Notes: generated by a model from the sequence alone, not told the origin. Numbered from the stretch's first letter, positions 42,324 through 51,995 are shown. The stretch: 64,000 nt of DNA from Ruminococcus sp. Phil11 (GCA_001940925.1 MSGZ01000042.1:66970-130969), one strand, 5' to 3'. Made by a program: numbers and translations.

Positions 42324-43568
42324 TTATTCCGCGCCGCCGTAGAGATACTGTCTCTGCTCCGGCGTCAGCGTGTCGATCTCGATATCCATGCTCTGCAGCT
42401 TGCGGCGGGCAACAGCCTCATCCACCGCGCGCGGCACATTGTTGAGGGCAGATGTGACCGTATCGCGGTTTTCGATCAGCCATTTTGCGCTGAGTGCCTG
42501 GATCGCAAAGCTCATGTCCATGATCTCCGCCGGATGCCCGTCGCCGGCAGCCAGATTGACCAGTCTGCCCTCCGCAATCACATAAATCGTCACACCGTTC
42601 GGCAGCGTATAACCCATGATGTTGTTCCTCGCCGGGAAGGATTTGACAGCCAGCGCACGGAGTCCGGCCATATCGACCTCAACGTCAAAATGTCCGGCGT
42701 TGCAGAGGATCGCGCCTTCATGCATATTGAGAAAGCTGTTTTCGGTGATGACATGGCTGCAGCCCGTCACCGTAACGAAGAAATCGCCGACCTTAGCGGC
42801 CTCCTCCATTTTCATGACGGTGAAGCCGTCCATGACCGCTTCGATCGCCTTGACCGGATCGACCTCGGTGACAATGACCTTTGCGCCGAGCCCTTTTGCG
42901 CGCATCGCGGCACCCTTGCCGCACCAGCCGTAGCCAGCAATGACAACGGTCTTGCCCGCGACGATCAGGTTCGTCGTGCGGTTGATGCCGTCCCAGACGG
43001 ACTGTCCGGTGCCGTAGCGGTTGTCAAAGAGATGCTTGCAATCCGCATCATTGACGAGCATCATCGGGAATTTCAGCGTCCCTGCTGCGGCCATAGCCTT
43101 TAACCGCAGGATGCCGGTCGTCGTTTCCTCGCAGCCGCCGATCACATTCTCCAGCAGCTCCGGATATTCATTGTGGATGAGTGTGACAAGGTCGCCGCCG
43201 TCATCAATGATGAAATGCGGCTTTGCCTCGATCACGCGGCGGGTGTGCGCGTCGTACTCCTCCGGGGTAACGCCGTGCCATGCGTAGACGTTCAGTCCGC
43301 CGTGCACGAGTGCCGCCGCAATATCGTCCTGTGTGGACAGCGGGTTCGAGCCGGTGATGAACATCTCCGCACCGCCCGCAGCCAGCACGCGGCAAAGATA
43401 GGCGGTCTTTGCCTCCAGATGAATGGACAGCGCGATGCGCTTGCCGAGAAACGGCTTTGTCTCAGCAAATTCAGCCTCGATCCCGCGCAGCAAAGGCATA
43501 TTGCCTTTGACCCATGCAATTTTCTGCTCGCCGGATTCCCAGAGATTCGGGTCACGGATTTCGCTCAT
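42324..43568 (-). CDS. ahcY: S-adenosylhomocysteine hydrolase
   Basis: A 414-residue NAD-dependent enzyme splitting SAH into homocysteine and adenosine (or the inosyl analogue into inosine). Motifs: SIHLEAKTAYL, GCEETTTGI, VVIAGYGWCGKGAAMRAKGLGA (NAD-binding), AILCNAGHFDVEV and MDMSFAIQAL. Length is typical for the shorter bacterial/archaeal form. It heads the operon; promoter at 43602-43630. Start ATG 43568 follows CGGAGG. Confidence 0.95.
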   Translation of the reverse strand: MSEIRDPNLWESGEQKIAWVKGNMPLLRGIEAEFAETKPFLGKRIALSIHLEAKTAYLCRVLAAGGAEMFITGSNPLSTQDDIAAALVHGGLNVYAWHGVTPEEYDAHTRRVIEAKPHFIIDDGGDLVTLIHNEYPELLENVIGGCEETTTGILRLKAMAAAGTLKFPMMLVNDADCKHLFDNRYGTGQSVWDGINRTTNLIVAGKTVVIAGYGWCGKGAAMRAKGLGAKVIVTEVDPVKAIEAVMDGFTVMKMEEAAKVGDFFVTVTGCSHVITENSFLNMHEGAILCNAGHFDVEVDMAGLRALAVKSFPARNNIMGYTLPNGVTIYVIAEGRLVNLAAGDGHPAEIMDMSFAIQALSAKWLIENRDTVTSALNNVPRAVDEAVARRKLQSMDIEIDTLTPEQRQYLYGGAE

Positions 43569-43601
43569 GATACATACCTCCGATCAGTTTTCATATTCTA
43601 T

Positions 43602-43630
43602 ATTTTACCATATTTATGCCGAAAATGCAA
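43602..43630 (-). promoter_or_regulatory. Promoter of the ahcY operon
   Basis: On the minus strand TTGCAT (43630-43625), a 17-base spacer and TGGTAAAAT (-10 at 43607-43602). Confidence 0.72.
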
Positions 43631-43680
43631 GAGATATCGCCTGATTTTCTCTGTAACCGCTCCGAAATCCCGCAAGGCAC

Positions 43681-43747
43681 TTGACGAAAGTCAGTTTTTG
43701 TAGTAAAATGTATAAGGATATCTGTGCGCAGGTCTGCAGACCGGCAC
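43681..43747 (+). promoter_or_regulatory. Promoter and leader hairpin of pncB
   Basis: TTGACG (43681-43686), a 17-base spacer and TAAAAT (-10 at 43704-43709). The leader has the perfect 12-base palindrome GGTCTGCAGACC (43731-43742), enclosed by GTGC 43724-43727 and GCAC 43744-43747. No known NAD riboswitch was recognised. Confidence 0.62.
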
Positions 43748-43777
43748 GGATCATGAAATGAAAAGAGGGTACACAGC

Positions 43778-45259
43778 ATGAACACTGCAGCGAATACGCA
43801 GCCCGGACTGTTTGCCGCGCGCAACCTGACGATGCTCGTGGATTTTTACGAGCTGACCATGGCGAACGGCTTTCTGGAAAACGGGCTCGGAAACGTCACC
43901 GCCTGCTTTGATCTGTTCTTCCGGAAGGTACCGGATCAGGGCGGCTATGCGATCATGGCAGGTCTGGAGCAGGCGATCGACTATCTGAAAAACCTGCGCT
44001 TCACCGAAGCCGATATCCAGTATCTGCGGGAAAAGGGCATTTTCTCGGAAGCCTTCCTGCAGTACCTTGCAGATTTTGAATTTTCCTGCGACGTCTGGGC
44101 GATCCCCGAGGGCACCCCGATCTTCCCGCACGAGCCGCTCGTGACCGTCCGCGGTCCGGCCATGCAGGCACAGTTCGTCGAAACGATGCTGCTGCTGACG
44201 GTCAATCACCAGTCGCTGATCGCGACAAAGGCAAACCGCATCGTCCGTGCGGCGGACGGCAGGCCCGTCATGGAGTTCGGCTCCCGCAGGGCACAGGGCA
44301 GCGACGGTGCACTCTACGGCGCAAGAGCCGCGTATATCGCGGGTGCGGCAGGTACCGCCTGCGCGATCTGCGACAGAGAGTTCGGCGTTCCGGCACTCGG
44401 CACCATGGCGCACAGCTGGGTTCAGATGTTCCCGACCGAGCTTGACGCATTCCGTGCCTATGCAAAGGTCTATCCGGATGCCTGCACGCTGCTGGTCGAT
44501 ACCTACCATGTGCTGAAATCCGGCGTCCCGAACGCGATCACCGTGTTCAAAGAGCTGAAGGCTGCCGGACATGTCCCGCAGGGCATCCGCATTGACAGCG
44601 GCGATATCGCCTATCTCTCTAAAAAATCCCGCATCATGCTCGACGAAGCCGGCCTCCCCGAGGTCAAGATCGTCGCATCCAATTCGCTTGACGAATACAT
44701 CATCCGCGATCTGCTCGTTCAGGGCGCACAGATCGACAGCTTCGGCGTCGGCGAACGGCTGGTCACATCCCGCTCCGAGCCGGTATTCGGCGGCGTATAC
44801 AAGCTTGCCGCAGCAGGCACCGCGGAGCATCCCGATACGCTGATCCCGAAGATCAAGATCTCCGAAAATGCCGCTAAGATCACGAACCCGGGCTTCAAGG
44901 CTCCGTGGAGACTGTTCGACGGCGAGACCGGCATGGCGATCGCAGACGTCATCGCGCTGGCCGATGAAGTGATCGACGACACGCAGCCCTATACGATTTT
45001 CGATCCGGAATTCACCTATAAGCGCAAGACGCTGACGAATTTCCGGGCTGTCAGACTGCAGGTGCCTGTCTTTGAAAAGGGCAGATGCGTCTACGAATCC
45101 CCGTCGATCGAGGAGATGCGCAGCTACTGCAAAGTGCAGCTCTGCACGATCTGGGACGAGGTCATGCGCTTTGAGAATCCGCACGCATATTACGTCGATC
45201 TCTCCGAGCCGCTCTGGAAATTGAAGCGCGAAATGCTCGACAAATACTTCTCTGAATAA
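43778..45259 (+). CDS. pncB: Nicotinate phosphoribosyltransferase
   Basis: A 493-residue enzyme converting nicotinate and PRPP (with ATP) into nicotinate mononucleotide for NAD salvage. Family motifs: LLVDFYELTMANGF-like start (MLVDFYELTM), EFGSRRAQG, GTMAHSWVQMF, LVDTYHVLKSG and GIRIDSGDIAYLS. The length matches the long Gram-positive type. Start ATG 43778 follows AGAGGG. It heads a long same-strand run of genes that continues to 53.4 kb. Confidence 0.95.
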   Translation: MNTAANTQPGLFAARNLTMLVDFYELTMANGFLENGLGNVTACFDLFFRKVPDQGGYAIMAGLEQAIDYLKNLRFTEADIQYLREKGIFSEAFLQYLADFEFSCDVWAIPEGTPIFPHEPLVTVRGPAMQAQFVETMLLLTVNHQSLIATKANRIVRAADGRPVMEFGSRRAQGSDGALYGARAAYIAGAAGTACAICDREFGVPALGTMAHSWVQMFPTELDAFRAYAKVYPDACTLLVDTYHVLKSGVPNAITVFKELKAAGHVPQGIRIDSGDIAYLSKKSRIMLDEAGLPEVKIVASNSLDEYIIRDLLVQGAQIDSFGVGERLVTSRSEPVFGGVYKLAAAGTAEHPDTLIPKIKISENAAKITNPGFKAPWRLFDGETGMAIADVIALADEVIDDTQPYTIFDPEFTYKRKTLTNFRAVRLQVPVFEKGRCVYESPSIEEMRSYCKVQLCTIWDEVMRFENPHAYYVDLSEPLWKLKREMLDKYFSE

Positions 45260-45280
45260 ACGAACCGAAAGGACGGTTTG

Positions 45281-46723
45281 ATGGATCTGCCCCTGACCCG
45301 CATTCACCGCGGCCCCGCCCGTACCGCAATGGATCTGACGGACGGCAGTGAGCGCGGTGAATATGTCTCACAGGATTATATCCTGAAAACGCTCGGCAGA
45401 CCGATGCGGTCTGTCAATCTGATGTACTGCTACTATCCGCTGGACAAGACCTTCCCGGTCCGGGCAAGACATGCCTTTGCAGACCGCTCGGTCGCGTTCC
45501 AGTGGGATTATCCCTACGATGACTATTTTCCGTATACCGGCGGCCTGAACGGTACCAGAAACGGCGAGGTGTTCCGGCAGATGCAGGATATCCGCCGCCA
45601 CGGACAGGACGTCACGCTGACACTGACCTGCGACCCGCATGTCCCGGACGAGCATCTCATCGCGATCGCGGAGGACTTAAAGCCCTACGGCAGACTGATG
45701 CTCCGCCTGAATCACGAGGCGACCGGAAGGTGGTTCTCGTTCAACAAGCGCGCATCCTACCAAGAGGTCGCGGACTTCTTTGTCCATGCGTCCGAGGTGA
45801 TCCGCGCCCATGCACCGAACGTAAAGACAGTGATCTGCATCGGCGGCATTGAGGATCCCGGGAGCAAGGAAATGGTCTGCGAGCAGGAATTTGCCGGCAC
45901 GATCCCCGCTGCCGATCTCTGGTCGGTGGACAAATACATGGCACTCCACTGGGGCTGGCCGTATGATATCGCAAAGCACGGCGGACGCTCCTTCCGGCGC
46001 GACACCGTACAGAATGTCTACGACCTGACCAAGCGTTCCTACCGCAGATTCACCGAGCTGAACGGCGGAAATCCGAAGCCGATGCTCATGAGCGAATTCA
46101 ACGCGGATGGCGACGTCACGGGGCCTTATGAGCAGTGCGATATGGTTGACGGCTTCTTCCGGATGCTGAAAGCCGACCCCGAAAACTGGCTCAGCGGCAT
46201 CAATTTTTACCAGTTCCGCGACCGCGGCAGACTCGGCCTTGAAACTGAGGATCCGTCCGACCCGGAAAACGGATTCCCGCAGCCCGTCATGCAGACATTC
46301 AAAAAATGGCTCTCCGATGACATGTTCCTGCCGCAGATCACGGCGGGAGCGGAAGTCACCCTGCCGGTGAAGCTCCGCTGGGGCGGCGCAGAGGATGCCG
46401 AAGGACTTGCGGTCACGCTGCATTTCGAGGGTAATCCGCATTTCTGCGAGCTGCATTTCTCCGACGACGGCAACTACATGATCGAGCTGAACGGCCGCTG
46501 GTTCTATAAGGCACCGCAGACAAGATCGGTCGATATGATGCCGGCATTCTTTGAAAATCCGGTCAAGAAACCGTGCGATCTGCAGCTGCGGCTGTTCGCA
46601 CCGCCTGCATCCGGCCGGAACGAGACCGGTCAGGACGGCGATCTGCTGAACTGCTATGCAGTGATCAAAAAGCTGCCGGAGATCCGCATTGAATATGCAC
46701 CTGTGGAGGCAAGCCGTGACTGA
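45281..46723 (+). CDS. Putative intracellular glycoside hydrolase (GH26-like, clan A)
   Basis: A 480-residue protein without signal peptide. The N-terminal two thirds look like a TIM-barrel hydrolase: MLRLNHEATGRWFSF resembles the acid/base motif of GH26 (R-x-x-HE-x-x-G-x-W), and MLMSEFNADGD at the end of a later strand supplies a candidate nucleophile Glu. The C-terminal 130 residues are probably a beta domain. The protein begins 21 bases after pncB and overlaps the HAD gene by 8 bases. ATG 45281 follows AAAGGACG. Family assignment rests on two motifs; the substrate (mannan-type oligosaccharide?) is unproven. Confidence 0.5.
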   Translation: MDLPLTRIHRGPARTAMDLTDGSERGEYVSQDYILKTLGRPMRSVNLMYCYYPLDKTFPVRARHAFADRSVAFQWDYPYDDYFPYTGGLNGTRNGEVFRQMQDIRRHGQDVTLTLTCDPHVPDEHLIAIAEDLKPYGRLMLRLNHEATGRWFSFNKRASYQEVADFFVHASEVIRAHAPNVKTVICIGGIEDPGSKEMVCEQEFAGTIPAADLWSVDKYMALHWGWPYDIAKHGGRSFRRDTVQNVYDLTKRSYRRFTELNGGNPKPMLMSEFNADGDVTGPYEQCDMVDGFFRMLKADPENWLSGINFYQFRDRGRLGLETEDPSDPENGFPQPVMQTFKKWLSDDMFLPQITAGAEVTLPVKLRWGGAEDAEGLAVTLHFEGNPHFCELHFSDDGNYMIELNGRWFYKAPQTRSVDMMPAFFENPVKKPCDLQLRLFAPPASGRNETGQDGDLLNCYAVIKKLPEIRIEYAPVEASRD

Positions 46724-47555
46724 TACGCTTTTTGTAACCGATCTGGACGGCACGCTGCTGCAGCCGGATGTATCCGTATCCGAAAAGACGCGCAGCATCC
46801 TGACAAAGCTGCTCCGTGAGGGTCTGCAGCTGACCGTCGCGACCGCACGGACGTCCTTTACCGTCATGCCGCTTCTTGACGGCATCCCGTTCACGCTGCC
46901 GCTGATCCTGCAGAACGGCTCCGTCCTGCACGATCCGGTCCGGAATAAAATTGTCGATGCGGCAGGCATCCCGCCGGATGCTTACCTCGAAGTCTGTGCG
47001 CTGTATCAGCGGTACGGCTTCAACGGCTTTGTGTTCTGCGTCCCGAAGGACGAGCTCCGCTGCTGCTATACAGAACTTTCCACGCCGCACATGCAGCGGT
47101 ATTATCAGGCGCGGCATGACCGCTTCGGCAAGCCGTTCTATCAGGTAGGCAGCATGGAGGCACTTGCCGCGGAATGCCCGGTCTATATGTCGCTCAATGC
47201 TCCGAAACCGGTGCTTGACCCCCTCAGAGAGGAACTCCGGGGCATCGAGGGCATTACCGTTGCATATTATCAGGATGTATACGAGCCGGAGATCTGGTAT
47301 CTCGAGATCTCCGCGCCGGACGCATCGAAATTCCACGGTGTTCAGAAGGTTCAGCAAATGACCGGTGCCCGTACCGTCACCGGCTTCGGCGACAACCGCA
47401 ACGATTTCCCGCTGTTTGATGCCTGCGACACGAAGATCGCGGTCGGGAACGCTGCGGATGTGCTGAAAGCCCGTTCCGATCTCATCATCGGCAGCAACAC
47501 GGAGGACGCCGTCGCAGCATATCTGCAAACAGTATTTCACGGAGGTGTGATATGA
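46716..47555 (+). CDS. HAD-superfamily phosphatase (Cof type)
   Basis: A 279-residue hydrolase of the Cof/HAD-IIB group: motif I VTDLDGTLLQ, motif II VATARTS, and motif IV TGFGDNRNDFPLFDAC. Such enzymes dephosphorylate sugar phosphates or nucleotides, and this one probably acts in the cytoplasm. The start GTG 46716 is preceded by TGGAGG and overlaps the previous gene by 8 bases. Substrate unknown. Confidence 0.88.
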   Translation: MTDTLFVTDLDGTLLQPDVSVSEKTRSILTKLLREGLQLTVATARTSFTVMPLLDGIPFTLPLILQNGSVLHDPVRNKIVDAAGIPPDAYLEVCALYQRYGFNGFVFCVPKDELRCCYTELSTPHMQRYYQARHDRFGKPFYQVGSMEALAAECPVYMSLNAPKPVLDPLREELRGIEGITVAYYQDVYEPEIWYLEISAPDASKFHGVQKVQQMTGARTVTGFGDNRNDFPLFDACDTKIAVGNAADVLKARSDLIIGSNTEDAVAAYLQTVFHGGVI

Positions 47556-48130
47556 AAAAGACAGTTCTGACGGCCCTTGCGCTGACCGCGCTGCTGGTCT
47601 GCCTGACCGGCTGCGGCAAGCAGGGACCGACCCCCAAGCCGGACGACTCCGTGCGCGGTGCCGTTCAGGTCAATATCCCGGACGATCCGGTCTCCGAGCT
47701 TCCTTCGGATGATCCGGTCACCGCTGCGGATCCCGCGGGACAGCCCGCAGCCGAGGATCCGGATGCTTATGCGCAGACGCAGGCCTGCACTGTTTCCGGA
47801 AACTTCACTGCAACTGTCCGGAAGCTGATTCCTGATTATGTTGCAGATGCGGAAACGCCGCGTGCAGCGGTTGTCACGCTGTTCCAGGACGGCCCGTTCG
47901 TCATTCAGCTTGACGAGCATCTCTGCACAAAGCTGCAGGAGGACAAGACCTATACGTTTATTGTCGGAAAGCAGGATGCAGAGCTTTGTCAGTGGGAATA
48001 CACCAACGGCGGATTTGTTCAGCAGATCGCTCTGATCGAACAGAAGATCAGAGTCACGGATGTCCGTGAAGCAACCGAAGATGAGTACGGTCTGGAATGC
48101 TGGCGCGTGGAATGCGGGCCGAAAACGTAA
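47552..48130 (+). CDS. Lipoprotein of unknown function
   Basis: A 192-residue lipoprotein: signal peptide with lipobox LTGC (C21), an Asp/Pro/Ala-rich linker to about residue 75, then a compact beta-rich domain with a few cysteines (ACTVSGNF..., DELHLC-like region, ECWRVECG). ATG 47552 overlaps the HAD gene stop by 4 bases and is preceded by GGAGGTGAT. No family recognised. Confidence 0.7.
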   Translation: MKKTVLTALALTALLVCLTGCGKQGPTPKPDDSVRGAVQVNIPDDPVSELPSDDPVTAADPAGQPAAEDPDAYAQTQACTVSGNFTATVRKLIPDYVADAETPRAAVVTLFQDGPFVIQLDEHLCTKLQEDKTYTFIVGKQDAELCQWEYTNGGFVQQIALIEQKIRVTDVREATEDEYGLECWRVECGPKT

Positions 48131-48169
48131 ATCAACAGTCCGCACCGGACTGAAAAAAGGAGAATACAC

Positions 48170-49897
48170 ATGAAAAAACTGATGCTTGGCAATGAAGCAT
48201 TCGCAAGAGGTCTTTATGAGGCAGGCTGCCGGTTCGCGTCCAGCTATCCGGGCACCCCGTCCACGGAGATCACCGAAACGATCGCAAAGTACGACGAAGT
48301 CTATGCAGAATGGGCACCGAACGAAAAGGTCGCTGTTGAATCTGCGCTCGGCGCAAGCTTTGCAGGCGCAAGAGCCTTTGCGGCGATGAAGCATGTCGGC
48401 CTGAATGTCGCGGCTGACCCGCTCTACACCGCATCCTATACCGGCGTGAACGGCGGTCTGGTCATCGCGGTTGCGGATGATCCGGGGATGCATTCCTCGC
48501 AGAACGAGCAGGATTCCCGTCATCATGCGATCGCATCGAAAGTTCCGATGCTCGAGCCGTCCGATTCCCAGGAGTGCAAGGATTTCGCAATGCTCGGCTA
48601 TGAACTCTCAGAGGAATTTGATACACCGGTGCTGATCCGCACCGCAACGAGAGTTGCACACTCCCAGAGTGCCGTGGAGCAGCTCCCCCGTCAGGAAAAA
48701 GAACTGAAGCCCTATGTCAAGACCCCGCAGAAGTATGTCATGGTGCCGGCAAACGCAAAGAACCGCCACGTTGTCGTGGAGGAGCGCACCAGAAAGCTGA
48801 TTGCATACGCAGAGACCGCCCCGATCAACAAGGTCGAGGACAACGGCTCCGAGATCGGCGTCATCACCTGCGGTGCTGCATATCAGTATGCAAAGGATGC
48901 ACTCGGCAATAAAGTCAACTATCTGAAGCTCGGTATGACAAACCCGCTGCCCTGCAAGCTCTTCCTTGATTTTGCCGCAAAGTGCAAGACTGTTTACATT
49001 ATTGAGGAGCTTGACGGCATTCTCGAAGCGCATGCAAAGGCACTCGGCATCGCATGCAAGGGCAAGGAGATTTTCGGCAACATCGGTGAGCTGAATCAGG
49101 TTATCATCGCAGAGAAGCTGCTCGGTCAGACCCCCGAGGTCACTGCGTATCCGGAGCAGCTCCCGATCCGTCCGCCGGTCATGTGCGCCGGATGTCCGCA
49201 CCGCGGCGTATTCTATACACTGGCAAAGCATAAGATCACCGTTTCCGGCGACATCGGCTGCTATACGCTCGGTGCCGCAAAGCCGCTCGAATCCATTGAC
49301 TGGACGATCTGCATGGGCTCCTCTGTCTCCTGTCTGCACGGCTTTAACAAGGTGCTCGGCGAACAGTCCCAGAACAAGACCGTCGCAGTCATTGGCGACT
49401 CAACATTCATGCACACCGGCCTGAACAGCCTTGTCAATGTTGCGTATAACGCATCCAATTCGACTGTCATTATTCTCGATAACTCGATCACCGGCATGAC
49501 CGGTCATCAGCAGAACCCGACCACGGGCAAGAATCTGAAAGGTGATCCGGCGGCCGCCGTCGATCTTGTGGCACTCTGCCATGCGATCGGCATCAAGCGC
49601 GTCAGAGTTGCCGACCCGTACAAGCTCTCCGAAATGGAGCAGGCGATCACCGAGGAGCTCGCCGTCAATGAGCCGTCGGTCATCATCAGCCGCCGTCCGT
49701 GCGCGCTGCTGAAATATGTGAAGCACAATCCCCCGCTCCATGTTGATACCGAAAAATGCAAGAGCTGCAAGATGTGCTTAAAGCTCGGCTGCCCTGCAAT
49801 CTCCATGAAGGACGGCAAGGCCTGCATTGACCATACCCAGTGCGTCGGCTGCGGCATCTGCGAGGAGCTCTGCAAATTCGGCGCGATCGGCAAATAA
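48170..49897 (+). CDS. iorA: Indolepyruvate ferredoxin oxidoreductase, alpha subunit
   Basis: A 575-residue thiamine diphosphate enzyme subunit that oxidatively decarboxylates aryl pyruvates (from Trp, Phe, Tyr) to aryl-acetyl-CoA, reducing ferredoxin. N-terminal pyrimidine-binding domain (ASSYPGTPSTEITE); TPP site GDSTFMHTGLNSL with ILDNSITGMTGHQ; C-terminal pair of 4Fe-4S motifs CKSCKMCLKLGCP and CVGCGICEELC. Full length. It is followed by iorB, paaK and an ACT protein, a common clostridial arrangement for aromatic amino acid catabolism or the reverse synthesis. Start ATG 48170 follows AAAAAGGAG. Confidence 0.95.
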   Translation: MKKLMLGNEAFARGLYEAGCRFASSYPGTPSTEITETIAKYDEVYAEWAPNEKVAVESALGASFAGARAFAAMKHVGLNVAADPLYTASYTGVNGGLVIAVADDPGMHSSQNEQDSRHHAIASKVPMLEPSDSQECKDFAMLGYELSEEFDTPVLIRTATRVAHSQSAVEQLPRQEKELKPYVKTPQKYVMVPANAKNRHVVVEERTRKLIAYAETAPINKVEDNGSEIGVITCGAAYQYAKDALGNKVNYLKLGMTNPLPCKLFLDFAAKCKTVYIIEELDGILEAHAKALGIACKGKEIFGNIGELNQVIIAEKLLGQTPEVTAYPEQLPIRPPVMCAGCPHRGVFYTLAKHKITVSGDIGCYTLGAAKPLESIDWTICMGSSVSCLHGFNKVLGEQSQNKTVAVIGDSTFMHTGLNSLVNVAYNASNSTVIILDNSITGMTGHQQNPTTGKNLKGDPAAAVDLVALCHAIGIKRVRVADPYKLSEMEQAITEELAVNEPSVIISRRPCALLKYVKHNPPLHVDTEKCKSCKMCLKLGCPAISMKDGKACIDHTQCVGCGICEELCKFGAIGK

Positions 49898-49982
49898 GAC
49901 AATGCGTGCCCGAAATGCGGCAGGATTGCAATATTCCGCATTCACAAAAAGTGATCATCACGAACGAAAAGGAGTTCTGTAA

Positions 49983-50558
49983 ATGGAAACGAAATCTGTT
50001 ATGATCGTCGGCGTCGGCGGACAGGGATCCCTGCTCGCCAGCCGCATCCTCGGCAATGTGCTTCTGCAGCAGGGCTTTGCCGTCAAGGTCAGTGAAGTCC
50101 ACGGCATGAGCCAGCGCGGCGGCTCCGTCGTCACGTATGTGAAATACGGCGATGCCGTCTATTCCCCGACCGTCGAAAAGGGCGAGGCGGATGTCATCAT
50201 CTCCTTTGAGCTGCTCGAAGCAGCCCGCTGGGCAGGCTATCTGAAAAAGGGCGGCAAGATCGTCACCTCGACGCAGACGCTTGACCCGATGCCGGTCATC
50301 ACCGGCGCGGCGACCTATCCGACCGGCATCATCGAGAACCTCAAGGGCATGGGCATTGACGTCACTGCTGTCGATGCGCTCTCCCTCGCGGAGCAGGCAG
50401 GCAGCGCAAAGGCCTCGAATGTTGTACTCATGGGCGTTGTCAGCAAGAAAATGGACTTTGATGAAGCGATCTGGCAGGAAGCACTGAACCAGTGCGTGCC
50501 GGAAAAGTTTATCGACATGAACCGCAAGGCGTTCGCGCTCGGAAGAGCTGCAGAATAA
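49983..50558 (+). CDS. iorB: Indolepyruvate ferredoxin oxidoreductase, beta subunit
   Basis: A 191-residue gamma-type domain subunit that completes IorAB. The motifs VGVGGQGSLLASRILG and EVHGMSQRGGSVVTYVK are characteristic. ATG 49983 follows AAAAGGAG. The 85-base gap after iorA contains a small stem (AATGCGG/CCGCATT near 49915-49942) but no terminator. Confidence 0.95.
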   Translation: METKSVMIVGVGGQGSLLASRILGNVLLQQGFAVKVSEVHGMSQRGGSVVTYVKYGDAVYSPTVEKGEADVIISFELLEAARWAGYLKKGGKIVTSTQTLDPMPVITGAATYPTGIIENLKGMGIDVTAVDALSLAEQAGSAKASNVVLMGVVSKKMDFDEAIWQEALNQCVPEKFIDMNRKAFALGRAAE

Positions 50559-50645
50559 ACCGGAATGATCCGCGAAACGTAAGGATTTGGCGAACGGTGA
50601 AACAAAAAACTGCATCAATCCATTTTTTGAAAGGAATGAAACCCA

Positions 50646-51953
50646 ATGGAAAAGTATTGGCAGGCGGACATTGAAACAATGTCACGCGAGGACATGAAAC
50701 AACTGCAGAGCGAACGGCTCGTCAAGCAGGTGCGGCATGTCTACGAAAACGTCCCCTACTACAGAGATCTGATGGACAAAAAGGGCGTCACGCCGGACGA
50801 TATCCAGTCGGTTGACGACCTGCACAAGCTGCCGTTTCTATCCAAGGCAGACCTGCGCGACGCATACCCGACCGGAATGCTCGCAGTTCCGATGAAGGAC
50901 TGCGTCCGCATCCACTCCACCAGCGGAACCACCGGCAGACGCGTCGTCGCATTTTATACGCAGCATGACGTCGATCTCTGGGAGGACTGCTGCGCCAGAG
51001 CCATTACCGCGGCAGGCGGCACGGCGGACGATGTCTGTCAGGTTGCCTACGGTTACGGCCTGTTCACCGGCGGCTTCGGCCTGAACGGCGGCTCGCACAA
51101 GGTCGGCTGCCTGACGCTGCCGATGTCCTCCGGCAACACCGAACGCCAGATCCAGTTCATGCGCGATCTCGGCGCAACGATCCTCTGCTGCACGCCGTCC
51201 TACGCCGCATACATCGGCGAGACGCTGCACGACATGGGTCTGACCCCCGACGATATCAAGCTGAAAGCCGGTATCTTCGGTGCGGAGCCGTGGACTGAGG
51301 AAATGCGCCGCACAATTGAAGCTTCGCTCGGCATCAAGGCTTATGATATCTACGGACTGACCGAGAGCTCCGGCCCCGGCGTCGCATTTGAATGCTGCGA
51401 GCAGTCAGGTATGCATATCAATGAAGATCATTTCATTCCGGAAATCATTGACCCGGAGACCGGCGAGGTGCTCCCGGAGGGTACCGTCGGCGAGCTGGTC
51501 TTTACGAGCATCACGAAGGAAGCATTCCCGCTGCTGCGCTACCGCACGCGTGACCTCTGCGTCCTTTCGAGAAAGAAGTGCTCCTGCGGCAGAACGCTCA
51601 TCAAAATGGCGAAGCCCATGGGCAGAAGCGACGATATGATGATCATCCGCGGCGTCAACGTGTTCCCGTCGCAGATCGAGACCGTGCTGATCGAGCAGGG
51701 CTACTCCCCGAACTACCTGATCGAGGTAGACAGAAAGAACAACTCCGATACGCTGGATATCAGCGTGGAGATGAACCCGGAGCAGTTCTCCGACAAGGTC
51801 AAGGATTTGCAGGAAAAGGAGCGCAGCCTTGCATCGGCGATCAAGACAATGCTCGGCATCAGCCCGAAGGTGCATCTGGTCGCACCGAAGTCCATCACCA
51901 GAAGCGAAGGCAAGGCAGTCCGCGTCATCGACAAACGCAAGCTGCATGACTGA
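50646..51953 (+). CDS. paaK: Phenylacetate-CoA ligase
   Basis: A 435-residue AMP-forming ligase making phenylacetyl-CoA (or indoleacetyl-CoA) from the acid, ATP and CoA. The AMP-binding loop STSGTTGRR lies at 91-99, with IYGLTESSGPG and the C-terminal PaaK domain ending ITRSEGKAVRVIDKRK (catalytic Lys). In this operon it links free aryl acetates with the IorAB product pool. Start ATG 50646 follows GAAAGGAATG. Confidence 0.95.
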   Translation: MEKYWQADIETMSREDMKQLQSERLVKQVRHVYENVPYYRDLMDKKGVTPDDIQSVDDLHKLPFLSKADLRDAYPTGMLAVPMKDCVRIHSTSGTTGRRVVAFYTQHDVDLWEDCCARAITAAGGTADDVCQVAYGYGLFTGGFGLNGGSHKVGCLTLPMSSGNTERQIQFMRDLGATILCCTPSYAAYIGETLHDMGLTPDDIKLKAGIFGAEPWTEEMRRTIEASLGIKAYDIYGLTESSGPGVAFECCEQSGMHINEDHFIPEIIDPETGEVLPEGTVGELVFTSITKEAFPLLRYRTRDLCVLSRKKCSCGRTLIKMAKPMGRSDDMMIIRGVNVFPSQIETVLIEQGYSPNYLIEVDRKNNSDTLDISVEMNPEQFSDKVKDLQEKERSLASAIKTMLGISPKVHLVAPKSITRSEGKAVRVIDKRKLHD

Positions 51954-51995
51954 TATCACTGACATTGAAACTGAAACAAAAGGAGCATACCCGAA

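Noticed and set aside
43704..43777. NAD-type riboswitch before pncB
   Set aside because: The leader has a palindromic hairpin but none of the conserved words of the known class; too short.
43751..45307. 518-codon minus-strand frame opposite pncB
   Set aside because: Shadow of a highly conserved enzyme; composition typical of an antisense frame.
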